Shown: positions 21,210 through 33,840 of the stretch, piece by piece | How the letters are laid out: each line of letters begins with the position of its first letter | Position numbering within the stretch: the stretch's first letter is position 1 | NCBI GenBank assembly: GCA_949318235.1 | Contig: CASGGR010000035.1 | Span: forward strand, 372,001 to 436,000 | Reading direction: 5' to 3' | DNA length: 64,000 nt | Origin: Ecdyonurus torrentis | Taxonomy: Eukaryota > Arthropoda > Insecta > Ephemeroptera > Heptageniidae | Made by a program: the position numbers and the translations under genes | The notes under the pieces: generated by a model | What the model saw: the letters and a program-made list of their open reading frames with translations, nothing else | The model's database searches: none | Told to the model about the DNA's origin: nothing

Positions 21210-23360
21210 CTTATAGTTTTTGAGAAAAACGAGTTTTTATCCTTCAAACAAAAGTTCATGTAATCAAAAAAATAAGGAGTGATTCTTATGTGAAAAAATG
21301 CGCCAAATCCAATTGTGCTAGTTAAAAAATTTTAACTTTTATAGTTTTTGAGAAAAACGAGTTTTTATCCTTCAAACAAAAGTTCATGTAATCAAGTAAA
21401 TTAGGAATGATTCTTATGTGAAAAAATGCGCAGATTCCAATGGTGCTATTTAAAAAATTTTAACTCTTATAGTTTGTAAGATATTCGAGTTTTTAATCTG
21501 TAAACAAAAGTTCATGTAATCAAGTAAATTAGTAGTGATTCTTATGTGAAAAAATGCGCAGAATCCAATGGTGCTATTTAAAAAATTTTAACTTTTATAG
21601 TTTTTGAGAAAAACGAGTTTTTATCCTTCAAACAAAAGTTCATGTAATCAAGAAAATAAGGAGTGATTCTTATGTGAAAAAATGTGCCGAAACCAATGGT
21701 GCTAAATAAAAAATTTTAACTTTTATAGTTTTTGAGAAAAACGAGTTTTTAAACAAAAGTTCATGTAATCAAGAAAAAAAGGAGTGATTCTTATGTGAAA
21801 AAATGTGCCGAAACTAATTATGCTATTTAAAAAATTTCAACTCTTATAGTTTTTGAGATAATCGAGTTTTTAATCTGTAAACAAAAGTTCATGTAATCAA
21901 GTAAATAAGGAGTGATTCTTATGTGAAAAAATGTGCCGAAACCAATGGTGCTAGATAAAAAATTTTAACTCTTATAGTTTTTGAGATATTCGCCTTTTTA
22001 ATCTGTAAACATAAGTCCATGTAATCAAGTAAATAAGGAATGATTCTTATGTGAAAAAATGCGCCGAATCCAATGGTGCTAAATAAAAAATTTTAACTTT
22101 TATAGTTTTTGAGAAAAACGAGTTTTTATCCTTCAAACAAAAGTTCATGTAATCAAGAAAATAAGTAGTGATTCTTATGTGAAAAAATGCGCCAAATCCA
22201 ATGGTGCTAAATAAAAAATTTTAACTTTTATAGTTTTTGAGAAAAACGAGTTTTTATCCTTCAAACAAAAGTTCATGTAATCAAGAAAAAAAGGAGTGAT
22301 TCTTATGTGAAAAAATGTGCCGAAACCAATTATGCTATTTAAAAAATTTCAACTCTTATAGTTTTTGAGAAAAACGAGTTTTTATCCTTCAAACAAAAGT
22401 TCATGTAATCAAAAAAATAAGGAGTGATTCTTATGTGAAAAAATGCGCCAAATCCAATTGTGCTAGTTAAAAAATTTTAACTTTTATAGTTTTTGAGAAA
22501 AACGAGTTTTTATCCTTCAAACAAAAGTTCATGTAATCAAGTAAATTAGGAATGATTCTTATGTGAAAAAATGCGCAGATTCCAATGGTGCTATTTAAAA
22601 AATTTTAACTCTTATAGTTTGTAAGATATTCGAGTTTTTAATCTGTAAACAAAAGTTCATGTAATCAAGTAAATTAGTAGTGATTCTTATGTGAAAAAAT
22701 GCGCAGAATCCAATGGTGCTATTTAAAAAATTTTAACTTTTATAGTTTTTGAGAAAAACGAGTTTTTATCCTTCAAACAAAAGTTCATGTAATCAAGAAA
22801 ATAAGGAGTGATTCTTATGTGAAAAAATGTGCCGAAACCAATGGTGCTAAATAAAAAATTTTAACTTTTATAGTTTTTGAGAAAAACGAGTTTTTAAACA
22901 AAAGTTCATGTAATCAAGAAAAAAAGGAGTGATTCTTATGTGAAAAAATGTGCCGAAACTAATTATGCTATTTAAAAAATTTCAACTCTTATAGTTTTTG
23001 AGATAATCGAGTTTTTAATCTGTAAACAAAAGTTCATGTAATCAAGTAAATAAGGAGTGATTCTTATGTGAAAAAATGTGCCGAAACCAATGGTGCTAGA
23101 TAAAAAATTTTAACTCTTATAGTTTTTGAGATATTCGCCTTTTTAATCTGTAAACATAAGTCCATGTAATCAAGTAAATAAGGAATGATTCTTATGTGAA
23201 AAAATGCGCCGAATCCAATGGTGCTAAATAAAAAATTTTAACTTTTATAGTTTTTGAGAAAAACGAGTTTTTATCCTTCAAACAAAAGTTCATGTAATCA
23301 AGAAAATAAGGAGTGATTCTTATGTGAAAAAATGCGCCAAATCCAATGGTGCTAAATAAA
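21210..23360 (+). repeat. 9-monomer near-tandem duplication (offset 1145 bp)
   Basis: The copies run about 21.21-22.36 and 22.36-23.4 kb. The TAGTTTGTAAG monomer (21471/22616) and the 7-bp deletion monomer (near 21.75/22.89 kb) recur at 1145 bp, which is nine monomers less the 7-bp deletion carried by the unit. Confidence 0.7.
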
Positions 23361-23999
23361 AAATTTTAACTCTTAAAGTTTTTGAGATATTCGAGTTTTT
23401 AATCTGTAAACAAAAGTTCATGTAATCAAGTAAATTAGGAGTGATTCTTATGTGAAAAAATGCGCAGAATCCAATGCTGCTATTTAAAAAATTTTAACTC
23501 TTATAGTTTTTGAGAAAAACGAGTTTTTATCCTTCAAACAAAAGTTCATGTAATCAAGAAAATAAGGAGTGATTCTTATGTGAAAAAATGTGCCGAAACC
23601 AATAATGCTATTTAAAAAATTTTAACTCTTATAGTTTTTGAGATAATCGAGTTTTTAATCTGTAAACAAAAGTTTATGTAATCAAGTAAATAAGGAGTGA
23701 TTCTTATGTGAAAAAATGCGCAGAATCCAATGGTGCTAGATAAAAAATTTTAACTCTTATAGTTTTTGAGAAAAACGAGTTTTTATCCTTCAAACAAAAG
23801 GTTATGTAATCAAAAAAATAAGGAGTGATTCTTATGTGAAAAAATGCGCCAAATCCAATTGTGCTAGTTAAAAAATTTTAACTTTTATAGTTTTTGAGAA
23901 AAACGAGTTTTTATCCTTCAAACAAAAGTTCATGTAATCAAGTAAATTAGGAATGATTCTTATGTGAAAAAATGCGCAGATTCCAATGGTGCTATTTAA

Positions 24000-26900
24000 A
24001 AAATTTTAACTCTTATAGTTTGTAAGATATTCGAGTTTTTAATCTGTAAACAAAAGTTCATGTAATCAAGTAAATTAGTAGTGATTCTTATGTGAAAAAA
24101 TGCGCAGAATCCAATGGTGCTATTTAAAAAATTTTAACTTTTATAGTTTTTGAGAAAAACGAGTTTTTATCCTTCAAACAAAAGTTCATGTAATCAAGAA
24201 AATAAGGAGTGATTCTTATGTGAAAAAATGTGCCGAAACCAATGGTGCTAAATAAAAAATTTTAACTTTTATAGTTTTTGAGAAAAACGAGTTTTTAAAC
24301 AAAAGTTCATGTAATCAAGTAAATTAGGAGTGATTCTTATGTGAAAAAATGCGCAGAATCCAATGGTGCTAGATAAAAAATTTTAACTCTTATAGTTTTT
24401 GAGATAATCGAGTTTTTAATCTGTAAACAAAAGTTCATGTAATCAAGTAAATAAGGAGTGATTCTTATGTGAAAAAATGCGCAGAATTTAATGCTGCTAT
24501 TTAAAAAATTTTAACTCTTATAGTTTTTGAGATAATCGACTTTTTAATCTGTAAACATAAGTCCATGTAATCAAGTAAATAAGGAATGATTCTTATGTGA
24601 AAAAATGCGCCGAATCCAATGGTGCTAAATAAAAAATTTTAACTTTTATAGTTTTTGAGAAAAACGAGTTTTAATCTGTAAACAAAAGTTCATGTAATCA
24701 AGTAAATTAGGAGTGATTCTTATGTGAAAAAATGCGCAGAATCCAATGGTGCTAGATAAAAAATTTTAACTCTTATAGTTTTTGAGATATTCGAGTTTTT
24801 AATCTGTAAACAAAAGTTCATGTAATCAAGTAAATAAGGAGTGATTCTTATGTGAAAAAATGTGCCGAAACCAATGGTGCTAGAAAAAAAATTTTAACTC
24901 TTATAGTTTTTGAGATATTCGAGTTTTTATCCTTCAAACAAAAATTCATGTAATCAAGTAAATGAGGAGTGATTCTTATGTGAAAAAATGCGCAGAATCC
25001 AATGCTGCTATTTAAAAAATTTTAACTCTTATAGTTTTTGAGATAATCGACTTTTTAATCTGTAAACATAAGTCCATGTAATCAAGTAAATAAGGAATGA
25101 TTCTTATGTGAAAAAATGCGCCGAATCCAATGGTGCTAAATAAAAAATTTTAACTTTTATAGTTTTTGAGAAAAACGAGTTTTTAATCTGTAAACAAAAG
25201 TTCATGTAATCAAGTAAATTAGGAGTGATTCTTATGTGAAAAAATGCGCAGAATCCAATGGTGCTAGATAAAAAATTTTAACTCTTATAGTTTTTGAGAT
25301 ATTCGAGTTTTTAATCTGTAAACAAAAGTTCGTATAATCAAGTAAATTAGGAGTGATTCTTATGTGAAAAAATGCGCAGAATCCAATGCTGCTATTTAAA
25401 AAATTTTAACTCTTATAGTTTTTGAGAAAAACGAGTTTTTATCCTTCAAACAAAAGTTCATGTAATCAAGAAAATAAGGAATGATTTTTATGTGAAAAAA
25501 TGTGCCGAAACCAATAATGCTATTTAAAAAATTTTAACTCTTATAGTTTTTGAGATAATCGAGTTTTTAATCTGTAAACAAAAGTTTATGTAATCAAGTA
25601 AATAAGGAGTGATTCTTATGTGAAAAAATGCGCAGAATCCAATGGTGCTAGATAAAAAATTTTAACTCTTATAGTTTTTGAGATAATCGAGTTTTTAATC
25701 TGTAAACAAAAGTTCATGTAATCAAGTAAATAAGGAGTGATTCTTATGTGAAAAAATGTGCCGAAACCAATGGTGCTAGAAAAAAATTTTAACTTTTATA
25801 GTTTTTGAGAAAAACGAGTTTTTATCCTTCAAACAAAAGTTCATGTAATCAAGAAAATAAGGAGTGATTCTTATGTAAAAAAAATGTGCCGAAACCAATG
25901 GTGCTAAATAAAAAATTTTAACTCTTATAGTTTTTGAGATATTCGAGTTTTTAATCTGTAAACAAAAGTTCATGTAATCAAGTAAATTAGGAGTGATTCT
26001 TATGTGAAAAAATGCGCAGAATCCAATGGTGCTAGATAAAAAATTTTAACTCTTATAGTTTTTGAGATATTCGAGTTTTTAATCTGTAAACAAAAGTTCA
26101 TGTAATCAAGTAAATAAGGAATGATTCTTATGTGAAAAAATGCGCCGAATCCAATGGTGCTAAATAAAAAATTTTAACTTTTATAGTTTTTGAGAAAAAC
26201 GAGTTTTTATCCTTTAAACAAAAGTTCATGTAATCAAGAAAAAAAGGAGTGATTCTTATGTGAAAAAATGTGCCGAAACCAATTATGCTATTTAAAAAAT
26301 TTCAACTCTTATAGTTTTTGAGATAATCGAGTTTTTAATCTGTAAACAAAAGTTCATGTAATCAAGTAAATAAGGAGTGATTCTTATGTGAAAAAATGCG
26401 CAGAATCCAATGGTGCTAGATAAAAAATTTTAACTCTTATAGTTTTTGAGAAAAACGAGTTTTTATCCTTCAAACAAAAGTTCATGTAATCAAAAAAATA
26501 AGGAGTGATTCTTATGTGAAAAAATGCGCCAAATCCAATGGTGCTAGTTAAAAAATTTTAACTTTTATAGTTTTTGAGAAAAACGAGTTTTTAATCTGTA
26601 AACAAAAGTTCATGTAATCAAGTAAATTAGGAGTGATTCTTATGTGAAAAAATGCGCAGAATGCAATGGTGCTAGATAAAAAATTTTAACTCTTATAGTT
26701 TTTGAGATATTCGAGTTTTTAATCTGTAAACAAAAGTTCATGTAATCAAGTAAATTAGGAGTGATTCTTATGTGAAAAAATGCGCAGAATCCAATGCTTC
26801 TATTTAAAAAATTTTAACTCTTATAGTTTTTGAGATAATCGACTTTTTAATCTGTAAACATAAGTCCATGTAATCAAGTAAATAAGGAATGATTCTTATG

Positions 26901-29900
26901 TGAAAAAATGCGCCGAATCCAATGGTGCTAAATAAAAAATTTTAACTTTTATAGTTTTTGAGAAAAACGAGTTTTTAATCTGTAAACAAAAGTTCATGTA
27001 ATCAAGTAAATTAGGAGTGATTCTTATGTGAAAAAATGCGCAGAATCCAATGGTGCTAGATAAAAAATTTTAACTCTTATAGTTTTTGAGATATTCGAGT
27101 TTTTAATCTGTAAACAAAAGTTCATGTAATCAAGTAAATAAGGAGTGATTCTTATGTGAAAAAATGTGCCGAAACCAATGGTGCTAGAAAAAAAATTTTA
27201 ACTTTTATAGTTTTTGAGAAAAACGAGTTTTTATCCTTCAAACAAAAGTTCATGTAATCAAGAAAAAAAGGAGTGATTCTTATGTGAAAAAATGTGCCGA
27301 AACTAATTATGCTATTTAAAAAATTTCAACTCTTATAGTTTTTGAGATAATCGAGTTTTTAATCTGTAAACAAAAGTTCATGTAATCAAGTAAATAAGGA
27401 GTGATTCTTATGTGAAAAAATGTGCCGAAACCAATGGTGCTAGATAAAAAATTTTAACTCTTATAGTTTTTGAGATATTCGCCTTTTTAATCTGTAAACA
27501 TAAGTCCATGTAATCAAGTAAATAAGGAATGATTCTTATGTGAAAAAATGCGCCGAATCCAATGGTGCTAAATAAAAAATTTTAACTTTTATAGTTTTTG
27601 AGAAAAACGAGTTTTTATCCTTCAAACAAAAGTTCATGTAATCAAGAAAATTAGGAGTGATTCTTATGTGAAAAAATGCGCCAAATCCAATGGTGCTAAA
27701 TAAAAAATTTTAACTCTTAAAGTTTTTGAGATATTCGAGTTTTTAATCTGTAAACAAAAGTTCATGTAATCAAGTAAATTAGGAGTGATTCTTATGTGAA
27801 AAAATGCGCAGAATCCAATGCTGCTATTTAAAAAATTTTAACTCTTATAGTTTTTGAGAAAAACGAGTTTTTATCCTTCAAACAAAAGTTCATGTAATCA
27901 AGAAAATAAGGAGTGATTCTTATGTGAAAAAATGTGCCGAAACCAATAATGCTATTTAAAAAATTTTAACTCTTATAGTTTTTGAGATAATCGAGTTTTT
28001 AATCTGTAAACAAAAGTTTATGTAATCAAGTAAATAAGGAGTGATTCTTATGTGAAAAAATGCGCAGAATCCAATGGTGCTAGATAAAAAATTTTAACTC
28101 TTATAGTTTTTGAGAAAAACGAGTTTTTATCCTTCAAACAAAAGTTCATGTAATCAAGTAAATTAGGAATGATTCTTATGTGAAAAAATGCGCAGATTCC
28201 AATGGTGCTATTTAAAAAATTTTAACTCTTATAGTTTGTAAGATATTCGAGTTTTTAATCTGTAAACAAAAGTTCATGTAATCAAGTAAATTAGTAGTGA
28301 TTCTTATGTGAAAAAATGCGCAGAATCCAATGGTGCTATTTAAAAAATTTTAACTTTTATAGTTTTTGAGAAAAACGAGTTTTTATCCTTCAAACAAAAG
28401 TTCATGTAATCAAGAAAATAAGGAGTGATTCTTATGTGAAAAAATGTGCCGAAACCAATGGTGCTAAATAAAAAATTTTAACTTTTATAGTTTTTGAGAA
28501 AAACGAGTTTTTAAACAAAAGTTCATGTAATCAAGTAAATTAGGAGTGATTCTTATGTGAAAAAATGCGCAGAATCCAATGGTGCTAGATAAAAAATTTT
28601 AACTCTTATAGTTTTTGAGATAATCGAGTTTTTAATCTGTAAACAAAAGTTCATGTAATCAAGTAAATAAGGAGTGATTCTTATGTGAAAAAATGCGCAG
28701 AATTTAATGCTGCTATTTAAAAAATTTTAACTCTTATAGTTTTTGAGATAATCGACTTTTTAATCTGTAAACATAAGTCCATGTAATCAAGTAAATAAGG
28801 AATGATTCTTATGTGAAAAAATGCGCCGAATCCAATGGTGCTAAATAAAAAATTTTAACTTTTATAGTTTTTGAGAAAAACGAGTTTTAATCTGTAAACA
28901 AAAGTTCATGTAATCAAGTAAATTAGGAGTGATTCTTATGTGAAAAAATGCGCAGAATCCAATGGTGCTAGATAAAAAATTTTAACTTTTATAGTTTTTG
29001 AGAAAAACGAGTTTTTAATCTGTAAACAAAAGTTCATGTAATCAAGTAAATTAGGAGTGATTCTTATGTGAAAAAATGCGCAGAATCCAATGGTGCTAGA
29101 TAAAAAATTTTAACTCTTATAGTTTTTGAGATATTCGAGTTTTTAATCTGTAAACAAAAGTTCGTATAATCAAGTAAATTAGGAGTGATTCTTATGTGAA
29201 AAAATGCGCAGAATCCAATGCTGCTATTTAAAAAATTTTAACTCTTATAGTTTTTGAGAAAAACGAGTTTTTATCCTTCAAACAAAAGTTCATGTAATCA
29301 AGAAAATAAGGAATGATTTTTATGTGAAAAAATGTGCCGAAACCAATAATGCTATTTAAAAAATTTTAACTCTTATAGTTTTTGAGATAATCGAGTTTTT
29401 AATCTGTAAACAAAAGTTTATGTAATCAAGTAAATAAGGAGTGATTCTTATGTGAAAAAATGCGCAGAATCCAATGGTGCTAGATAAAAAATTTTAACTC
29501 TTATAGTTTTTGAGATAATCGAGTTTTTAATCTGTAAACAAAAGTTCATGTAATCAAGTAAATAAGGAGTGATTCTTATGTGAAAAAATGTGCCGAAACC
29601 AATGGTGCTAGAAAAAAATTTTAACTTTTATAGTTTTTGAGAAAAACGAGTTTTTATCCTTCAAACAAAAGTTCATGTAATCAAGAAAATAAGGAGTGAT
29701 TCTTTTGTAAAAAAAATGTGCCGAAACCAATGGTGCTAAATAAAAAATTTTAACTCTTATAGTTTTTGAGATATTCGAGTTTTTAATCTGTAAACAAAAG
29801 TTCATGTAATCAAGTAAATTAGGAGTGATTCTTATGTGAAAAAATGCGCAGAATCCAATGGTGCTAGATAAAAAATTTTAACTCTTATAGTTTTTGAGAT

Positions 29901-32900
29901 ATTCGAGTTTTTAATCTGTAAACAAAAGTTCATGTAATCAAGTAAATAAGGAATGATTCTTATGTGAAAAAATGCGCCGAATCCAATGGTGCTAAATAAA
30001 AAATTTTAACTTTTATAGTTTTTGAGAAAAACGAGTTTTTATCCTTTAAACAAAAGTTCATGTAATCAAGAAAAAAAGGAGTGATTCTTATGTGAAAAAA
30101 TGTGCCGAAACCAATTATGCTATTTAAAAAATTTCAACTCTTATAGTTTTTGAGATAATCGAGTTTTTAATCTGTAAACAAAAGTTCATGTAATCAAGTA
30201 AATAAGGAGTGATTCTTATGTGAAAAAATGCGCAGAATCCAATGGTGCTAGATAAAAAATTTTAACTCTTATAGTTTTTGAGAAAAACGAGTTTTTATCC
30301 TTCAAACAAAAGTTCATGTAATCAAAAAAATAAGGAGTGATTCTTATGTGAAAAAATGCGCCAAATCCAATGGTGCTAGTTAAAAAATTTTAACTTTTAT
30401 AGTTTTTGAGAAAAACGAGTTTTTAATCTGTAAACAAAAGTTCATGTAATCAAGTAAATTAGGAGTGATTCTTATGTGAAAAAATGCGCAGAATCCAATG
30501 GTGCTAGATAAAAAATTTTAACTCTTATAGTTTTTGAGATATTCGAGTTTTTAATCTGTAAACAAAAGTTCATGTAATCAAGTAAATTAGGAGTGATTCT
30601 TATGTGAAAAAATGCGCAGAATCCAATGCTTCTATTTAAAAAATTTTAACTCTTATAGTTTTTGAGATAATCGACTTTTTAATCTGTAAACATAAGTCCA
30701 TGTAATCAAGTAAATAAGGAATGATTCTTATGTGAAAAAATGCGCCGAATCCAATGGTGCTAAATAAAAAATTTTAACTTTTATAGTTTTTGAGAAAAAC
30801 GAGTTTTTAATCTGTAAACAAAAGTTCATGTAATCAAGTAAATTAGGAGTGATTCTTATGTGAAAAAATGCGCAGAATCCAATGGTGCTAGATAAAAAAT
30901 TTTAACTCTTATAGTTTTTGAGATATTCGAGTTTTTAATCTGTAAACAAAAGTTCATGTAATCAAGTAAATAAGGAGTGATTCTTATGTGAAAAAATGTG
31001 CCGAAACCAATGGTGCTAGAAAAAAAATTTTAACTTTTATAGTTTTTGAGAAAAACGAGTTTTTATCCTTCAAACAAAAGTTCATGTAATCAAGAAAAAA
31101 AGGAGTGATTCTTATGTGAAAAAATGTGCCGAAACTAATTATGCTATTTAAAAAATTTCAACTCTTATAGTTTTTGAGATAATCGAGTTTTTAATCTGTA
31201 AACAAAAGTTCATGTAATCAAGTAAATAAGGAGTGATTCTTATGTGAAAAAATGTGCCGAAACCAATGGTGCTAGATAAAAAATTTTAACTCTTATAGTT
31301 TTTGAGATATTCGCCTTTTTAATCTGTAAACATAAGTCCATGTAATCAAGTAAATAAGGAATGATTCTTATGTGAAAAAATGCGCCGAATCCAATGGTGC
31401 TAAATAAAAAATTTTAACTCTTAAAGTTTTTGAGATATTCGAGTTTTTAATCTGTAAACAAAAGTTCATGTAATCAAGTAAATTAGGAGTGATTCTTATG
31501 TGAAAAAATGCGCAGAATCCAATGCTGCTATTTAAAAAATTTTAACTCTTATAGTTTTTGAGAAAAACGAGTTTTTATCCTTCAAACAAAAGTTCATGTA
31601 ATCAAGAAAATAAGGAGTGATTCTTATGTGAAAAAATGTGCCGAAACCAATAATGCTATTTAAAAAATTTTAACTCTTATAGTTTTTGAGATAATCGAGT
31701 TTTTAATCTGTAAACAAAAGTTTATGTAATCAAGTAAATAAGGAGTGATTCTTATGTGAAAAAATGCGCAGAATCCAATGGTGCTAGATAAAAAATTTTA
31801 ACTCTTATAGTTTTTGAGAAAAACGAGTTTTTATCCTTCAAACAAAAGTTCATGTAATCAAAAAAATAAGGAGTGATTCTTATGTGAAAAAATGCGCCAA
31901 ATCCAATTGTGCTAGTTAAAAAATTTTAACTTTTATAGTTTTTGAGAAAAACGAGTTTTTATCCTTCAAACAAAAGTTCATGTAATCAAGTAAATTAGGA
32001 ATGATTCTTATGTGAAAAAATGCGCAGATTCCAATGGTGCTATTTAAAAAATTTTAACTCTTATAGTTTGTAAGATATTTGAGTTTTTAATCTGTAAACA
32101 AAAGTTCATGTAATCAAGTAAATTAGTAGTGATTCTTATGTGAAAAAATGCGCAGAATCCAATGGTGCTATTTAAAAAATTTTAACTTTTATAGTTTTTG
32201 AGAAAAACGAGTTTTTATCCTTCAAACAAAAGTTCATGTAATCAAGAAAATAAGGAGTGATTCTTATGTGAAAAAATGTGCCGAAACCAATGGTGCTAAA
32301 TAAAAAATTTTAACTTTTATAGTTTTTGAGAAAAACGAGTTTTTAAACAAAAGTTCATGTAATCAAGTAAATTAGGAGTGATTCTTATGTGAAAAAATGC
32401 GCAGAATCCAATGGTGCTAGATAAAAAATTTTAACTCTTATAGTTTTTGAGATAATCGAGTTTTTAATCTGTAAACAAAAGTTCATGTAATCAAGTAAAT
32501 AAGGAGTGATTCTTATGTGAAAAAATGCGCAGAATTTAATGCTGCTATTTAAAAAATTTTAACTCTTATAGTTTTTGAGATAATCGACTTTTTAATCTGT
32601 AAACATAAGTCCATGTAATCAAGTAAATAAGGAATGATTCTTATGTGAAAAAATGCGCCGAATCCAATGGTGCTAAATAAAAAATTTTAACTTTTATAGT
32701 TTTTGAGAAAAACGAGTTTTAATCTGTAAACAAAAGTTCATGTAATCAAGTAAATTAGGAGTGATTCTTATGTGAAAAAATGCGCAGAATCCAATGGTGC
32801 TAGATAAAAAATTTTAACTCTTATAGTTTTTGAGATATTCGAGTTTTTAATCTGTAAACAAAAGTTCATGTAATCAAGTAAATAAGGAGTGATTCTTATG

Positions 32901-33840
32901 TGAAAAAATGTGCCGAAACCAATGGTGCTAGAAAAAAAATTTTAACTCTTATAGTTTTTGAGATATTCGAGTTTTTATCCTTCAAACAAAAATTCATGTA
33001 ATCAAGTAAATGAGGAGTGATTCTTATGTGAAAAAATGCGCAGAATCCAATTCTGCTATTTAAAAAAATTTAACTCTTATAGTTTTTGAGATAATCGACT
33101 TTTTAATCTGTAAACATAAGTCCATGTAATCAAGTAAATAAGGAATGATTCTTATGTGAAAAAATGCGCCGAATCCAATGGTGCTAAATAAAAAATTTTA
33201 ACTTTTATAGTTTTTGAGAAAAACGAGTTTTTAATCTGTAAACAAAAGTTCATGTAATCAAGTAAATTAGGAGTGATTCTTATGTGAAAAAATGCGCAGA
33301 ATCCAATGGTGCTAGATAAAAAATTTTAACTCTTATAGTATTTGAGATATTCGAGTTTTTAATCTGTAAACAAAAGTTCGTATAATCAAGTAAATTAGGA
33401 GTGATTCTTATGTGAAAAAATGCGCAGAATCCAATGCTGCTATTTAAAAAATTTTAACTCTTATAGTTTTTGAGAAAAACGAGTTTTTATCCTTCAAACA
33501 AAAGTTCATGTAATCAAGAAAATAAGGAATGATTTTTATGTGAAAAAATGTGCCGAAACCAATAATGCTATTTAAAAAATTTTAACTCTTATAGTTTTTG
33601 AGATAATCGAGTTTTTAATCTGTAAACAAAAGTTTATGTAATCAAGTAAATAAGGAGTGATTCTTATGTGAAAAAATGCGCAGAATCCAATGGTGCTAGA
33701 TAAAAAATTTTAACTCTTATAGTTTTTGAGATAATCGAGTTTTTAATCTGTAAACAAAAGTTCATGTAATCAAGTAAATAAGGAGTGATTCTTATGTGAA
33801 AAAATGTGCCGAAACCAATGGTGCTAGAAAAAAATTTTAA
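24000..33840 (+). repeat. Higher-order repeat of 30-33 monomers (offsets 3832 and 4216 bp)
   Basis: TAGTTTGTAAG occurs at 24017, 28233 and 32065; GAATGATTTTTATG at 25479, 29311 and 33527. The spacings are 4216 then 3832 for the first marker, and 3832 then 4216 for the second. The 384-bp difference is exactly three monomers missing from the middle copy. CTTCTATTT monomers (26791/30623) and the paired plus-one-base monomers near 25.88 and 29.71 kb confirm the 3832-bp offset. Confidence 0.8.

Noticed and set aside
25776..25973. 65-codon minus-strand open frame within the satellite (also 29608-29805 and 59092-59286)
   Set aside because: All three span a monomer with a one-base insertion (near 25.88, 29.71 and 59.20 kb) that shifts the frame past a stop. 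They are chance frames in satellite DNA; the other 460 or so monomers lack them.
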